Assembly: GCA_017429165.1 (NCBI GenBank)
Contig: JAFRPL010000029.1
Location: forward strand, 1 to 64,000
Source: Clostridia bacterium
GTDB lineage: Bacteria > Bacillota > Clostridia > Oscillospirales > CAG-382
Direction: 5' to 3'
Length of the DNA: 64,000 bases
Each line of letters starts with the position of its first letter. Position 1 is the first letter of the stretch. The position numbers were made by a program, and so were the translations under genes. Below, piece by piece: positions 7,371-15,810 of this stretch. Below the pieces are notes generated by a model. That model worked only from the letters and a program-made list of their open reading frames with translations, searched no databases and was not told where the DNA came from.

Positions 7371-10370
7371 TCATTTGCGACGGAGTTTCAGCGTGTGTAT
7401 CTCGAACGGCCTGAACTCGAGAGCGAGCATGCCGTTTTCGATATCCAGCCGTTTTATCTCGTTTTCGCTAAGGTCGCAAAGGTATGCTTCTTTTACGCCG
7501 AAACCGAACTCCAGGCGCGCAAAAGTGCGCATGTTGCGGCTTTCCGCAAGACGCAGCACCACGTCGTCAGAATCGTACGCCTTCTTTGTGGCGCCGAGCG
7601 TTATGTTGGGCGCGCCGCACGTTACGAGCGAATAATTCCCGCCTGCTCTGCGTTCGCATATAACGGGCGGATCGTTGAGCAGGGTCGCTTCTTCAATAAC
7701 TCCGGCGGATCTGAAATCGCCTTCGTGCGGCAGCAGGGAATAGGTGAATTCGTGCACGCAGTCGTCGATGTGTTTATTGGGATATTCCGAAGCTTTTATG
7801 AGCGAAAGCATGAGCCTGCCGCGCCGCGCGGAATGGCCGTATTTGCAGTCGTTGAGTACGGCTATACCGTAACCGCCGTCGGAAATGTCGGCGTATTTCT
7901 GCCCGCAGGTCTCGAACTTCGCCGCGTCCCACGACGTGTTGCGGTGCGCGGGGCGGCGGATGAAGCCGTACTGGATGTCGAACGCGGCGTCGTCGTTGTT
8001 GACGTCGGCGTCGAAAACGGATTTGAGTATTATATCCTTTTCTTTCCAGTCCACGCGCGTGACGAAATCTATGCGGCGCGAGGTATCGAAGAAGATTATC
8101 TCCTGCGTTATTTCGGAATCCATAAAGCGCCTCACCGTGCGGAATCCCGCGCCGGCGCCGCGATCGACCCGCTCGAACGATACAAGTCCTTCCACGGCGT
8201 AGGGCTTATCTTCGTGGTAGTATTCAAGGTTCCAGCAATCGTAATTGACCGGCCTGTCTTCAAAAGCCGCAAAACCGCCTAAGATACCGGCGCTCACTTC
8301 GCGTCCGGCGGATCTGTCGTAAAGCGAGCAAAGGTAGCCGTTTTCGTCAAAGACCGCCTTGTAAAACGCGCTTTCAAGCGTTCTGCCTTCGGTTTTTACG
8401 GAGTTTTCGAATACGGGCGCGCATTCGCCGTAACCCGCCTGCGGCATAGAGGGGACGTAAAGGTATCTGCCGTCTTTTTTCGCCAGCCCCGACGTGCAGA
8501 GCGTGGGGTTGAACACGGCGTATCCGCGCGTACCGTCCGTAAGCAGTTCAACTGCGTGTGAGATCATCGCCGTATCTGCGCCTAGAAGCTGTTCGTACTG
8601 CACGCGGCTCAGTTCATACACCTCGGGGATGCACGAGCCGGGGATTATATCGTGGAACTGGTTGAGGAGCACCGTTTCCCAGTTTTCGTAAAGTTCGCGT
8701 TCCGGGTATTCCGCGCCGCGTACGACGTGCGATATCAGCGAAAACAGTTCGGCGTTCTTATTTGCGAATTCCGCTTTGCGGTTATAGCGCTTGTTGCGCG
8801 CGACCGAAGTGTAGGTGCCGCGGTGGTATTCCAGATACAGTTCGCCTTCCCACACGGGAAGTCTTCCGCTGTTTTCGGCAGAGTCTTTTATTTTTTCGAG
8901 CGCGGGCGAAGCGTGGTCGAACACCGCCTGAGGGATCCCGGGGATCCCCTTGCTCATCCTGCGCGCGGTCTCGCACATATCACGCGAAGGACCGCCGCCG
9001 CCGTCGCCCCAGCCCATAGTCAGTATGACCGTGTCGGTAAGCGATTTATCGGTAAAGCGGTCGAAACAACCCGCCAGATATTCCGGGTCGGGAGTCGCGA
9101 CGTAGGTGGTGTAGTTGGGGCTTTCCTCTCCGCGGTGTTTTTCCTGAGCGGTGAGGAAATATGTGAATATCCCGGTGCCGTCTATGCCTTTCCATTCAAA
9201 TACGTCGTGCGGCATACGGTTTGTGTCGTTCCACGAAATCTTTGAGGTAACAAATATATCCACGCCCGCCTTGCGGCAGATCTGCGGCAGCGACGCTGCG
9301 TAGCCGAATACGTCGGGAAGCCACAAGATATGGCTTTCTATGCCGAATTCTTCCTTTAAAAACCGCTTGCCGTGCACTATCTGCCTCACCAGGCTTTCGC
9401 CGGAAGGTATATTGCAGTCGGCTTCCAGCCACATCGCGCCTTCGAGCTCAAAGCGGCCTTCTTTAACGCGCTGTTTGATGCGTTCGTACAGAGCTTCGTC
9501 TTCCTGCTTTACGTATTTCAAAAGCTGCGGCTGACTCGACATAAACGTGAATTCGGGGTACTTGTCCATAAGTGCAAGCACCGTGGAAAAAGTGTGCTGC
9601 GCCTTTTCTCTGGTCTGAGCCAGAGTCCAGAGCCATGCGACGTCTATGTGAGTGTGGCCCAGGCATACCACCTTGCGCGTCTGCTCGCCACATCTTCCGG
9701 CGTAGAACGCGTTTATGTATTCGCCGGCGGCGCATACCGAATTGCGGAAACGGGCGGAAGTCACGTCGCGCAGGTCGAGTATCCTGCACGCGCCTTCCAG
9801 CGCCGATATGATATCGGCGTATTCTTTGCTTTGCTTTTCTAGCACAAGCGCGGATTTGAACAGCGCGAGCATATCGAAATAAAGCGATTCCGCGCGTTCG
9901 TCTATGACGTCCACGCCTATGCGCAGATCGAGGCCGTGTCCCATCGAGCCGGTATAAGCGTAGATGAAAAGTTCGTATTCGGGGGCGTATTCAAGTTCCA
10001 TATCGCGGTGGTAGGTATCCAGCCCCTGCAGCGCCTTACCGTCTTTGTACACTATGAACTGGGGATTATACACGTTCCACCCGTCGTTTGAACGGTCGGG
10101 CGTTGTGTCGCAGCGCAGGCGCAGTTTGCAGAAAGCGTACTTTTTCGGCAGTGCGAACCGCACGAAAAACCAATAATGTTCATCCGGCGCGTCGCCCCAT
10201 CGCGTATTCTCCGCGAACGGGATGAACCCTTCTTTGCCGGGCATATCCGTCCCGTTTTTGTATTCGCACTTTTTGTACGATACGTCACCGACCGGCAGCG
10301 TTTCGGCTGCGCGCGCCTTGCCGAGCAGAGATATGACTTGCGAAATGTGTTTTTCGTTAAGGTCCATCAT
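7371..10370 (-). CDS. Alpha-mannosidase, glycoside hydrolase family 38
   Basis: A 999-residue GH38 alpha-mannosidase without signal peptide, so probably cytoplasmic, acting on imported manno-oligosaccharides. An N-terminal beta-domain (residues 1-230) precedes the catalytic barrel with the zinc motif GHTHIDVAW (H241 and D243 as ligands) and the nucleophile Asp in WLPDVFGYA (D353). The mid-domain HFDIIPGS-like motif appears as QFHDIIPGSCIPE. The long beta-sandwich C-terminal half is of normal length. The start codon overlaps the stop of the PfkB kinase gene (ATGA, 10367-10370), so it is translationally coupled to the kinase and the isomerase upstream. Mannose released here would feed those enzymes. 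Confidence 0.95.
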   Translation of the reverse strand: MMDLNEKHISQVISLLGKARAAETLPVGDVSYKKCEYKNGTDMPGKEGFIPFAENTRWGDAPDEHYWFFVRFALPKKYAFCKLRLRCDTTPDRSNDGWNVYNPQFIVYKDGKALQGLDTYHRDMELEYAPEYELFIYAYTGSMGHGLDLRIGVDVIDERAESLYFDMLALFKSALVLEKQSKEYADIISALEGACRILDLRDVTSARFRNSVCAAGEYINAFYAGRCGEQTRKVVCLGHTHIDVAWLWTLAQTREKAQHTFSTVLALMDKYPEFTFMSSQPQLLKYVKQEDEALYERIKQRVKEGRFELEGAMWLEADCNIPSGESLVRQIVHGKRFLKEEFGIESHILWLPDVFGYAASLPQICRKAGVDIFVTSKISWNDTNRMPHDVFEWKGIDGTGIFTYFLTAQEKHRGEESPNYTTYVATPDPEYLAGCFDRFTDKSLTDTVILTMGWGDGGGGPSRDMCETARRMSKGIPGIPQAVFDHASPALEKIKDSAENSGRLPVWEGELYLEYHRGTYTSVARNKRYNRKAEFANKNAELFSLISHVVRGAEYPERELYENWETVLLNQFHDIIPGSCIPEVYELSRVQYEQLLGADTAMISHAVELLTDGTRGYAVFNPTLCTSGLAKKDGRYLYVPSMPQAGYGECAPVFENSVKTEGRTLESAFYKAVFDENGYLCSLYDRSAGREVSAGILGGFAAFEDRPVNYDCWNLEYYHEDKPYAVEGLVSFERVDRGAGAGFRTVRRFMDSEITQEIIFFDTSRRIDFVTRVDWKEKDIILKSVFDADVNNDDAAFDIQYGFIRRPAHRNTSWDAAKFETCGQKYADISDGGYGIAVLNDCKYGHSARRGRLMLSLIKASEYPNKHIDDCVHEFTYSLLPHEGDFRSAGVIEEATLLNDPPVICERRAGGNYSLVTCGAPNITLGATKKAYDSDDVVLRLAESRNMRTFARLEFGFGVKEAYLCDLSENEIKRLDIENGMLALEFRPFEIHTLKLRRK

Positions 10371-11239
10371 ATTCCCAACCTTTGTTTAAGTTCTTCGGGG
10401 TAGCGGCACACTGCGCCGACCACGGTCACGACGTAGTCGCTCAGCGTTATAGCTCTGTCAAGGCACTCTTCGGTAGAAAGACCGCCGAGCATCCCGTGGA
10501 AAAACGCCGCCGAAAAACTGTCTCCGGCGCCGACTGTAGATACCGGCTTGCTCTGCGGCTTGCGCGAATAGATTGTCTTTCCGCTTGCAGCTTCGTAAAC
10601 GAACGCGCCGTCTTTGTCGAGCGTCACCACGACCGTGCCTATGGAGTACTTTTCCGCAAGAGATTTGCTTATGTCTTCGGGGTCGTCGTATCTGCAAAGC
10701 CCGAGCGTTTTGAATACGCCGGATTCTTCGCGCGATACTTTCAGCACGTCGCACCGCTTGAGCGAACGGTCTATAATGCTTTTGGTGTAAAAGTTCTGGC
10801 GTATGTTAATATCGAAAAACGCTTTTGCGCGCGTGTTTTCGAGCAGTTTCCAAAGAAAACGGCGCGAAATCCCGCCGCGCTGCGCCAGAGTGCCGAAATA
10901 CACTCCCTGCGCGTCATACGGCAGTTCTTTGAACCGTATGCAGTCGTATGCCACGGGGTAAACGAGATCGTACGACGGGGCGCCGTCTTTGAGCGTGACG
11001 AGGCAATAGCCCGTGGGTTTTCTTGAAAACGCCACGTGCGACGTGTCCACGCCGTAGGAACGCGCTTCCGCAAGCGCCTCGGTTCCCGGTCCGTCGCGCC
11101 CGACGGCCGAGATCATAACGGCGTCGCCGCCGAGATTTGCAAAATGGCAGCCGAAATTCAGCGGAGCTCCGCCCAGTTTGCGTTCGCTGCCGAAGATATC
11201 GTAAAGGATCTCGCCGAATACCAGAACGGTGTTTTTCAT
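10367..11239 (-). CDS. PfkB-family sugar kinase, probable fructokinase
   Basis: A 290-residue ribokinase-fold kinase. The N-terminal GE/GGAPLNFG motif (residues 23-30) and the C-terminal PfkB signature STVGAGDSFSAAF, with catalytic Asp at 240 in GAGD (237-240), are intact. The frame extends upstream to a GTG at 11272, but the ATG at 11239 overlaps the stop of the isomerase gene (ATGA) and gives the usual MKNTVLVFGE start. The GGAPLNFG motif is that seen in fructokinases. Together with the D-lyxose/mannose isomerase and the GH38 enzyme it would phosphorylate fructose made from mannose. Substrate is inferred, family is clear. Confidence 0.9.
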   Translation of the reverse strand: MKNTVLVFGEILYDIFGSERKLGGAPLNFGCHFANLGGDAVMISAVGRDGPGTEALAEARSYGVDTSHVAFSRKPTGYCLVTLKDGAPSYDLVYPVAYDCIRFKELPYDAQGVYFGTLAQRGGISRRFLWKLLENTRAKAFFDINIRQNFYTKSIIDRSLKRCDVLKVSREESGVFKTLGLCRYDDPEDISKSLAEKYSIGTVVVTLDKDGAFVYEAASGKTIYSRKPQSKPVSTVGAGDSFSAAFFHGMLGGLSTEECLDRAITLSDYVVTVVGAVCRYPEELKQRLGI

Positions 11240-11925
11240 AGCGTTTGCTCCGCGGCGGGATATTCGTTGCACAGCAGATAAAGGGGCGGCTCGTCCTCTT
11301 CTATGGTGGGGAATCTGCCCATTTGCTCGTAAAAGCGGTTGTCGGTGTTGTCGTCGTTGACCATCGAAACTTCGCCTATAAGCACCTTACCCGAACCTTT
11401 TTCCGCCCAGAACGCGTGGTACTGGTAAGGCGGAAGGGTAATGGATTCGCCGGGAAGCAGGCGCAGTCTTGTCCCCGCGGGGACGGTGCGGACGTGTCCG
11501 TCGGTGGTGACGGTGACGGGGGTGTCGGCGAGCGTTTCGTTTTCGCCGCAGTTATACACTTCCACCACCAGCACGCCGCCGCCGCGGTTGATTATATCTT
11601 CCATTTTGTGAAAATGAAAATGCATGGGCGAATACTGATCCTCGTCCGAGATCAGCAGCTTTTCGGCGTAAGTCTTTTTGCAGTCCTTGTCGCCCAGCTT
11701 GCCGTTTCTTATAGTGAACAGGAACAGGCCGATCTTTTCAAAATCGCCTTTGCCGTAATCGGTAATGTCCCAGCCCAGCATATGGTCGCGGATCTCGTCG
11801 TATTCGTGACCTTTATGTTTCCATTCCTCGGGCGTGAACCACGCGAACGGCGGCAGATTGAAGTTTTGCGATTTTATAAAAGCTATGTTTTCCTTGAGTA
11901 TGGCGTTTATCTCGGAGCGTTTCAT
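11236..11925 (-). CDS. D-lyxose ketol-isomerase (mannose isomerase activity likely)
   Basis: A 229-residue cupin-type isomerase of the D-lyxose isomerase family (EC 5.3.1.15). The metal site is seen as MHFHFHKMEDIINRGGG (H102, H104 and E109 as likely ligands), with the last ligand at H170 in PPYQYHAFWAEKG. Known members interconvert D-lyxose/D-xylulose and also D-mannose/D-fructose. The gene is the first of three with overlapping stop-start codons (isomerase, PfkB kinase, GH38), so mannose to fructose is the most sensible reaction here. The start ATG at 11925 follows an AAAGGGATTATGAC-type leader. Family confidence is high; the physiological sugar is inference. Confidence 0.92.
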   Translation of the reverse strand: MKRSEINAILKENIAFIKSQNFNLPPFAWFTPEEWKHKGHEYDEIRDHMLGWDITDYGKGDFEKIGLFLFTIRNGKLGDKDCKKTYAEKLLISDEDQYSPMHFHFHKMEDIINRGGGVLVVEVYNCGENETLADTPVTVTTDGHVRTVPAGTRLRLLPGESITLPPYQYHAFWAEKGSGKVLIGEVSMVNDDNTDNRFYEQMGRFPTIEEDEPPLYLLCNEYPAAEQTL

Positions 11926-11954
11926 GTCATAATCCCTTTCAAAAATGAATATTG

Positions 11955-12587
11955 TCAGCGCTTGAACCGTCTCATATACGGATTGCTTTCGCGCTCGTCC
12001 GAAAGCGTGGTGGGCGCGTCGTGCCCTGGGAACACCGCGTAGTCGCCGGGGTAATTGTAAAGCCGCCGCAGCGATTCGTTGAGCTCGTCCTCGTCGCCGC
12101 CGAAAAGCACTGTCCCCGCCGCTCCGCGGAAGAGCGTGTCGCCGGTGAACATACAGTCTTCAAAGACGTAGACGCACGAACCTCTGGTGTGTCCGGGCGT
12201 ATGGATCACGTTGAATTCGAATTCGTCTATCTTATACCTGCCCTCGTGGTCGAATACCACGTCGGCGGGGTAGAGCGGACGCGGATCATACGGGACCATC
12301 GTAGAGAACACGTCTTTTTCGTAAAGCATATGTTCGTCGTCCTTGTATATGCCCACCCTGGTGAGCTTGTTCCTAAGGTCGTCCACCGCAAAAATGTGAT
12401 CGAAATGTCCGTGCGTGAGCAGTATCACCTTACAGGCGGCGTTTATTGAATCGAGTTTTTCTTTTATTTTGCCGTAATCGGCGCCCGGATCTATAACAAG
12501 CGCGTTGCGCGTTCTTTTTTGTTTTAATATATAGCAGTTCGTGGCAAGCTGCGAAACGGTAACCCTGTATAATTCTATACCTACCAT
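11955..12587 (-). CDS. Metallo-beta-lactamase-fold hydrolase (YcbL/glyoxalase II-like)
   Basis: A 210-residue cytoplasmic MBL-fold hydrolase. The zinc motif THGHFDH is at residues 58-64. Further ligands are in HTPGHTRGS (His), FTGDTLF (Asp) and FPGHD (His). The length fits the small hydrolases related to hydroxyacylglutathione hydrolase that lack the long glutathione-binding domain; the substrate is usually unknown. A GGGAGG 9 bases before the ATG supports the start. It sits 29 bases upstream of the isomerase-kinase-mannosidase cassette and may be cotranscribed, though a functional link is not evident. Confidence 0.9.
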   Translation of the reverse strand: MVGIELYRVTVSQLATNCYILKQKRTRNALVIDPGADYGKIKEKLDSINAACKVILLTHGHFDHIFAVDDLRNKLTRVGIYKDDEHMLYEKDVFSTMVPYDPRPLYPADVVFDHEGRYKIDEFEFNVIHTPGHTRGSCVYVFEDCMFTGDTLFRGAAGTVLFGGDEDELNESLRRLYNYPGDYAVFPGHDAPTTLSDERESNPYMRRFKR

Positions 12588-12679
12588 ATAATATCCTCCC
12601 TATATATCATTATATAGAAAATATTTATAATTACAATAGCAATTTTCGCATTTAAGGTAAATTTTCTGTGCGTTTCCTC

Positions 12680-12708
12680 TTGAAAACGGCTTGACGCTGT
12701 TGTATAAT
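12680..12708 (+). promoter_or_regulatory. Sigma-A-type promoter for argS
   Basis: TTGAAA (12680-12685), a 17-base spacer and a perfect TATAAT (12703-12708) lie 34 bases upstream of the argS start. Confidence 0.75.
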
Positions 12709-12742
12709 AATATATCAATTTGTATCAAAGGAAAACGTTTTT

Positions 12743-14422
12743 ATGAAAGATGTCAAACAGGAACTCGCTTACGCCGTTGCTTCGGCGACCGGCGTTATCG
12801 CCGCCGAAGACGCGCTGCGCCTGTTCGAAACGCCTCCGGATCCTTCCAAAGGCGATATCGCGTTCCCGTGCTTTCGCCTTTCCAAGCTTTTGCGCAAGCC
12901 GCCCGCGGTCATAGCTCAGGAGCTGTCGGGCACGATCGGATTGCCGGACGCAATAGAAAAAGCGGAACCCGTAAACGGGTATCTCAATTTCTTCGTCCGC
13001 CCTTCGTATTACGCTCAAATGCTCGCTTCGCTCGGCGACCATTCCGCATTGTGCGAAAGCGGCAAAGGCAAGACAGCGTGCATAGATTTTTCTTCGCCTA
13101 ATATCGCAAAGAAATTCCATCTGGGGCATATAGGCACCACGATGATAGGCAACGCGCTGCGCAATATCTTCGAGTACTGCGGCTGGAAAGTTATCGCCAT
13201 CAACTACCTGGGCGACTGGGGGACGAGCTTCGGCAAGCTCATCTGCGCTTATAAGATGTGGTCTTCGCGCGAGGCTATCGAGCGAAACGGCGTTATCGAA
13301 CTCGAGCGCATCTACGCGCGGTTCAACAAAGAGGCGCAGACCGACGAATCGCTCAACCAGGCGGCGCGCGACGCGTTCTGTGCGCTGGAGCAGGGCAACG
13401 AGGAATATCGCGAGATCTGGCGCTATTTCCGCGAGATATCGCTCAAAGAGTATATGAAGACCTACGATCTGCTGGGGATAAAGTTCGATTCGTACAACGG
13501 CGAATCGTTCTATACCGATAAAATGCCCGCGGTCGTTGAAGAACTAAGGGAAAAAGGTTTGCTCAAGCTGGACGACGGCGCGAGCGTGGTGGACCTTTCG
13601 GCGTACGATATGCCGCCCGCGCTCATACTCAAGCGCGACGGTTCCACGCTGTATCCCACGCGCGATATCGCCGCCGCCAAGTGGCGCAAGCAGGAATACG
13701 ATTTTGATAAATGCATTTACGTAACGTCCGCGGGGCAGTCGCTGCACTTTGCCCAGTGGTTCAAAGTCGTGGAACTTATGGGCTACGACTGGGCGTCTGA
13801 ACTGGTGCACGTCCCGTACGGAACTATGTCGTTCGGCGGCGAAAAGCTTGCGTCCAGGACGGGGAACATCATTTATCTCGACGATCTGCTCGCCCAGGCC
13901 ATAGAAAAGGCCGAAAGCATTATAGATGAAAAGAACGCCGATCTGAAAGACAAGCACGAGACCGCCGTCGCCATAGGCGTAGGCGCCGTGGTGTTCAACG
14001 CGCTGTTCAACGCGCGTATAAAAGACGTCGATTTTTCGTGGGATTCGGCGCTTTCGTTCGAAGGCAACACCGGACCTTATCTGCAGTACACTTACGCGCG
14101 CGCTTCGAGCGTGCTGCGCAAGTGCCCCGATGCGGGCGACTGCGCAGGATATTCGCCCAACGCGGACGAGATCGCGCTCATCAAACAGCTTACGCTGTTC
14201 GACAATAAAGTCGCGCAGGCGCTCGAGCAGTACGAGCCTTCGGTGATAACCCGTTATCTGCTCGATACCTGCGGAGCATACAATCAGTTTTACCACAGTT
14301 CGCCGGTCGTGCGCGCCGAGGGCGCGGAACAGAACTTCCGCATTTCGCTCACCGCCGCTTTCCGCGAGACCGCCGGCAAATGTTTAGAGCTTCTCGGAAT
14401 GAGAAGGACCGAAGAGATATAG
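12743..14422 (+). CDS. argS: Arginyl-tRNA synthetase
   Basis: A 559-residue class I synthetase that charges tRNA-Arg. The N-terminal Add-1 domain (residues 1-100) is followed by the HIGH-type motif SPNIAKKFHLGHIG and ArgRS-specific NYLGDWGTSFGKLI. The KMSKS loop has the ArgRS form GGEKLASRTGN. The DALR anticodon-binding domain covers the end (RYLLDTCGAYNQFYHSSPV ... LLGM). Length is normal. A consensus promoter precedes it and yebC follows after 10 bases, so the two are probably cotranscribed. A TCT-anticodon tRNA-Arg lies elsewhere in the window, unlinked. Confidence 0.96.
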   Translation: MKDVKQELAYAVASATGVIAAEDALRLFETPPDPSKGDIAFPCFRLSKLLRKPPAVIAQELSGTIGLPDAIEKAEPVNGYLNFFVRPSYYAQMLASLGDHSALCESGKGKTACIDFSSPNIAKKFHLGHIGTTMIGNALRNIFEYCGWKVIAINYLGDWGTSFGKLICAYKMWSSREAIERNGVIELERIYARFNKEAQTDESLNQAARDAFCALEQGNEEYREIWRYFREISLKEYMKTYDLLGIKFDSYNGESFYTDKMPAVVEELREKGLLKLDDGASVVDLSAYDMPPALILKRDGSTLYPTRDIAAAKWRKQEYDFDKCIYVTSAGQSLHFAQWFKVVELMGYDWASELVHVPYGTMSFGGEKLASRTGNIIYLDDLLAQAIEKAESIIDEKNADLKDKHETAVAIGVGAVVFNALFNARIKDVDFSWDSALSFEGNTGPYLQYTYARASSVLRKCPDAGDCAGYSPNADEIALIKQLTLFDNKVAQALEQYEPSVITRYLLDTCGAYNQFYHSSPVVRAEGAEQNFRISLTAAFRETAGKCLELLGMRRTEEI

Positions 14423-14432
14423 GAGGGACAGT

Positions 14433-15158
14433 ATGTCAGGGCATTCCAAGTGGAACAATATCAAACACAAAAAAGAAAAGACCGACGCCCAGCGCGCCAG
14501 CGTCTTCACCAAGATCGGCAAGGAAATATCCATCGCCGTGCGCGAAAGCGGGCCCGATCCCGCCGCGAATTCCAAGCTGCAGGCGCTTATCGCCAAGGCG
14601 AGGTCGCTCAACGTGCCTAACGACAACATCGACCGCATCATCAAAAAAGCCGCCGGCAACGACGCCGCGCAGTACGAGGTCGTGTATTACGAAGGCTACG
14701 GCATAGGCGGCGTGGCGGTGATAGTGGAAACCACCACCGACAACCGCAACCGCACCGCGGCGGAGATACGTCATTATTTCGATAAATACGGCGGAAACAT
14801 GGGCACCAACGGCTGCGTTTCGTTTATGTTCACCGATCGCGGTATAATCGTCATAGACGCCGAGACGGTCAAGGACGAAGACAAGCTTATGGAAGACGCT
14901 CTGGAATGCGGCGCCGACGATATCGAAGGCGACGGCGAGAGCTTCGAGATCTATACCGATTATCTCCAGGTCGACAAAGTCGCTGAATCTCTCCGCGGGC
15001 TCGGATACGAGATCGCTTCCGCCGAGGCGGAAAAGGTGCCTTCCACCTATACCGCTCTCACCGATCCCGAGCAGATCGAGAAATTCAACAAGATGCTCGA
15101 CATAATGGAAGATAACGACGACGTCCAGAACGTGTGGCACAATCTCGAAGAGGAATAA
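14433..15158 (+). CDS. yebC: YebC/PmpR family protein
   Basis: A 241-residue YebC/PmpR/TACO1 family protein, once annotated as a transcription regulator and also implicated in translation of difficult peptide sequences such as polyproline. The start MSGHSKWNNIKHKK is the family hallmark. The central GYGIGGVAVIVETTTDNRNRT and the Gly-rich NMGTNGCVSFMF motif are intact, and the length is normal. An AGGAGG lies 8 bases before the start. It is followed by an intrinsic terminator, closing an argS-yebC unit. Confidence 0.96.
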   Translation: MSGHSKWNNIKHKKEKTDAQRASVFTKIGKEISIAVRESGPDPAANSKLQALIAKARSLNVPNDNIDRIIKKAAGNDAAQYEVVYYEGYGIGGVAVIVETTTDNRNRTAAEIRHYFDKYGGNMGTNGCVSFMFTDRGIIVIDAETVKDEDKLMEDALECGADDIEGDGESFEIYTDYLQVDKVAESLRGLGYEIASAEAEKVPSTYTALTDPEQIEKFNKMLDIMEDNDDVQNVWHNLEEE

Positions 15159-15201
15159 CGTTTAGTTGCATATTATTCATTTTTATTCCGTCTGAATACA
15201 G

Positions 15202-15238
15202 ACGCCGCACCGTGCAATACGCCCGGCGCGGCGTTTTA
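15202..15238 (+). terminator. Terminator after yebC
   Basis: The stem ACGCCGCACCG (15202-15212) pairs with CGGCGCGGCGT (15224-15234) with one A-C mismatch, followed by TTTTATT. It lies 43 bases after the yebC stop. Confidence 0.75.
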
Positions 15239-15307
15239 TTCATAAATTGTTTACAAAAGATATTAATATATATACAGATTTTTTTAGTGCTTTGCCGTAA
15301 CATATAG

Positions 15308-15323
15308 TTAGTTAACAAACTAA
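15308..15323. promoter_or_regulatory. Candidate MarR operator
   Basis: TTAGTT-AACA-AACTAA is a perfect 6-base inverted repeat with a 4-base centre, 21 bases before the marR start. It abuts a possible -10 hexamer TATAGT (15303-15308), a position suited to repression by the MarR protein encoded just downstream. The -35 is weak, so the exact promoter is uncertain. Confidence 0.5.
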
Positions 15324-15344
15324 TAAAGCGAAAGGAAAACGGCA

Positions 15345-15773
15345 ATGAAAAAAAGCAAAGAATGTACACCCACGCCAATGATGGCACTGAATGAGGTCAG
15401 CTGCATCTATTACCAGAAAGTGCACGCAAAAGAGCCGCGCATCAATAAAAGTTACCGTTACATTCTGTACCATCTCGCAAACAAGGACGGAATAAGCCAG
15501 CTCGAGATCGCCAACCTCACTCACCTCAAGCCGCCCACCATTTCCATCACGCTTCACGCAATGGAAGAAGCGGGCTACGTAGTTCGCGCCACCGACGAAA
15601 AAGACAAACGTCAGGTAAACGTGTTCCTCACGGCAAAGGGCAAGAGGTATAATTCCGAAGTGTCTTCGATCCTCAAGCGCACAGAAGGCATCGCGCTCGA
15701 AGGACTTACCGAAGAAGAAAAAGCGGCTTTTATGGAAACGCTTAAAAAAATCAAGGAAAATCTTGTGCAGTAA
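15345..15773 (+). CDS. MarR-family transcriptional regulator
   Basis: A 142-residue winged-helix regulator. The recognition region is at about residues 55-85 (SQLEIANLTHLKPPTISITLHAMEEAGYV) and the wing at VRATDEKDKRQVNVFLTAKGK, the classic MarR wing with Asp/Arg. MarR proteins usually repress themselves and adjacent efflux genes until a small ligand binds. Two ABC exporter genes follow after 37 bases on the same strand, and an inverted repeat lies in its own promoter region. The ligand is unknown. Confidence 0.93.
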   Translation: MKKSKECTPTPMMALNEVSCIYYQKVHAKEPRINKSYRYILYHLANKDGISQLEIANLTHLKPPTISITLHAMEEAGYVVRATDEKDKRQVNVFLTAKGKRYNSEVSSILKRTEGIALEGLTEEEKAAFMETLKKIKENLVQ

Positions 15774-15810
15774 CGGGTTTTCCCAATAAGGGGGGCAGTA
15801 TAAGGCAGCA

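Noticed and set aside
12690-12708. TTGACG at 12691 as the -35 of the argS promoter
   Set aside because: It stands only 6 bases from TATAAT; TTGAAA at 12680 has the correct 17-base spacing.
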